Shown piece after piece: positions 63,054 through 64,000 of a DNA stretch of 64,000 nt. Source of the DNA: Ctena decussata. Its lineage: Eukaryota; Mollusca; Bivalvia; Lucinida; Lucinidae. Positions within the stretch are counted from its first letter, which is position 1; every line of letters begins with the position of its first letter. The stretch covers positions 1,991,501-2,055,500 of the forward strand of contig OZ022498.1 of NCBI GenBank assembly GCA_963989385.1, in the 5' to 3' direction. The notes beneath the pieces are model-generated. The model saw only the letters and a program-made list of their open reading frames with translations, was not told the DNA's origin and searched no databases. A program made the translations under genes and the position numbers.

Positions 63054-63241
63054 AGGTCAAGTCAGGTAAATTCGGACAGCAGTTAAATTCGGACAGTAAC
63101 ATTGTTTCCTTTATATGTCAGTTGTTTGGAACTAAAACAAAAATAAATGGGCAAACAGTGAAAAGTCTCAGCTGGATTTTCACTGTTTGCAATGATTTGT
63201 CCGAATTTACCCGCTGTCCGAAGTTACCAGACTTGACCCCT
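63054..63241. mobile_element. MITE family E, copy 2
   Basis: AGGTCAAGTCAGGTAAATTC and, inverted, GGGGTCAAGTCTGGTAAC, with CAAACAGTGAAAA/TTTTCACTGTTTGC inner arms. Related to 28618-28846. Confidence 0.82.
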
Positions 63242-63390
63242 AGAACAGAACAGAACATTTACTTCATTACTGTTAGATCAACAATATTATTTATGAGGTA
63301 CAGCAAACACGGCGTACGTGGCAGCGAATAACAAGTGTTATTCGTTCCGTGTGAAGGGTTTTAATCCCTCAGTTGATCAAAATGCACTGC

Positions 63391-63445
63391 TCAAAATATT
63401 TAAAGGAGCAGCTGGTATTTTCCCATAGACATTGCTGTAACAGCC
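63391..63445 (+). mobile_element. Left end of a second CACTGCTCAAAATAT element
   Basis: The first 25 bases nearly equal those of the 1097-1723 relic. The element is interrupted by a family C MITE and its right end was not found before the window edge. Confidence 0.55.
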
Positions 63446-63577
63446 ACTGGGCACACAAGGTTGAATCAAGCTAGAATCAACCTTGATTCAACGTCAGGAC
63501 GTTGAATCAACCAACGTCATGACGCTGAATCAAGGTTGATTCAAGGCTGATTCAACCTTGTGTGCCTGCTGGGCATA
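63446..63577. mobile_element. MITE family C, copy 6 (TTGATTCAA type)
   Basis: CACTGGGCACACAAGGTTG ... CAACCTTGTGTGCCTGCTGGG, with inner TTGATTCAACGTC and its inverse. The most symmetric copy of this subfamily. Confidence 0.88.
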
Positions 63578-63934
63578 TACTCAGTTCAACAGTCAATAAA
63601 TTCGACCACCAGTGGCCAAGCTGGCAGCGATTTGAAAAATTACTAAACTGTAGCTTTTTTCTACCAAAGTTTGAAGTGCTAAAACTTCAGAAAATACATT
63701 TAAAGCCAGGTTTGGGAGGTCTTGAGTAATAAGTTTTAAGAGAAATTCTTGGATTTGTCAACTAGCTCTTTAGGCAAATTTACATTACAAATGTCAGAGG
63801 TTCTTTTATACAGTTCTCTGGATTCATAAAGGCTCATTTGCGTTTGATTGATATATATACAAATAAGAAAACGTTTCAGTGTTTCATTTTGCTACCATTT
63901 TTTCAGTTCAGTTCAGTTCAATTCTCCTAACGAC

Positions 63935-64000
63935 GTTCCCCAAGTGGCTCAGCGGTACGTAACCATAGTTGCACGCACTTGGCGCCGAGCGTCCGTCCAA
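63935..64000 (+). other. Possible tRNA-like start at the window edge
   Basis: CCCCAAGTGGCTCAGCGGTA resembles a tRNA 5' half with an A box. The remainder is cut off, so a SINE head is only a suggestion. Confidence 0.3.

Overview
The window looks like a gene-poor, repeat-rich chromosome segment of a marine invertebrate, most likely a bivalve mollusc. It is AT-rich, has introns with GT/AG borders, tRNA-derived SINEs with (ATCA)n tails, many short palindromic MITEs, LINE reverse transcriptases, and repeat types common in bivalve assemblies. There is no bacterial-type gene organisation. The species cannot be fixed from the sequence alone.

Two host genes can be rebuilt from phase-compatible exons. 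(1) On the minus strand, from 22708 down past the left edge of the window, lies a kidney/liver-type glutaminase gene (GLS). Nine coding exons give the first 337 residues, including five residues of the catalytic set: Tyr187, Ser224 and Lys227 (the SxxK pair), Asn273, Glu319 and Asn326. Their spacing is identical to that in human GLS. The rest of the catalytic domain and any ankyrin repeats lie outside the window. (2) On the plus strand, 43116-62062, lies a STAND/NLR-like gene: NB-ARC ATPase, winged helix, then TPR repeats. It has eight coding exons and 1031 predicted codons. About 200 charged residues are inserted between the P-loop and the next strand of the ATPase core. Between the two genes (23-43 kb) there is mostly repeat DNA, with a few phase-compatible candidate exons on the minus strand (33.1-35.2 kb) that I could not identify.

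The introns and intergenic DNA are filled with mobile elements. The most striking is a complete 5329-bp element at 13102-18430, inside GLS intron 2. It has 878-bp terminal inverted repeats that begin with AG and an exact 6-bp target duplication (GACATC), which are Polinton/Maverick hallmarks. It carries only a penton-like (minor capsid) gene, a small basic protein gene and a C2H2 zinc-finger gene interrupted by a frameshift. It has no polymerase, integrase, protease, ATPase or major capsid gene, so it looks like a non-autonomous mini-Polinton. A second large element (36323-41109) has long asymmetric inverted repeats, CAC ends and a 5-bp duplication, and has no recognisable gene.

Other elements: a 5'-truncated LINE (4668-6965); an RTE-like LINE with endonuclease and RT broken by several frame changes (about 55800-59155); a Tc1-like relic with two opposed 3' ends (7709-9282); three copies of one tRNA-derived SINE with clear target duplications; nine copies of a 230-bp palindromic MITE; several smaller MITE families; a 3.3-kb satellite with a 40-bp unit (24770-28075); a 22/26-bp minisatellite (32400-33000); and an array of about eight 169-bp units (59654-61183). 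In several places TE ends sit within about 35 bp of splice donors, and in one case a TE terminus appears to form the donor itself.
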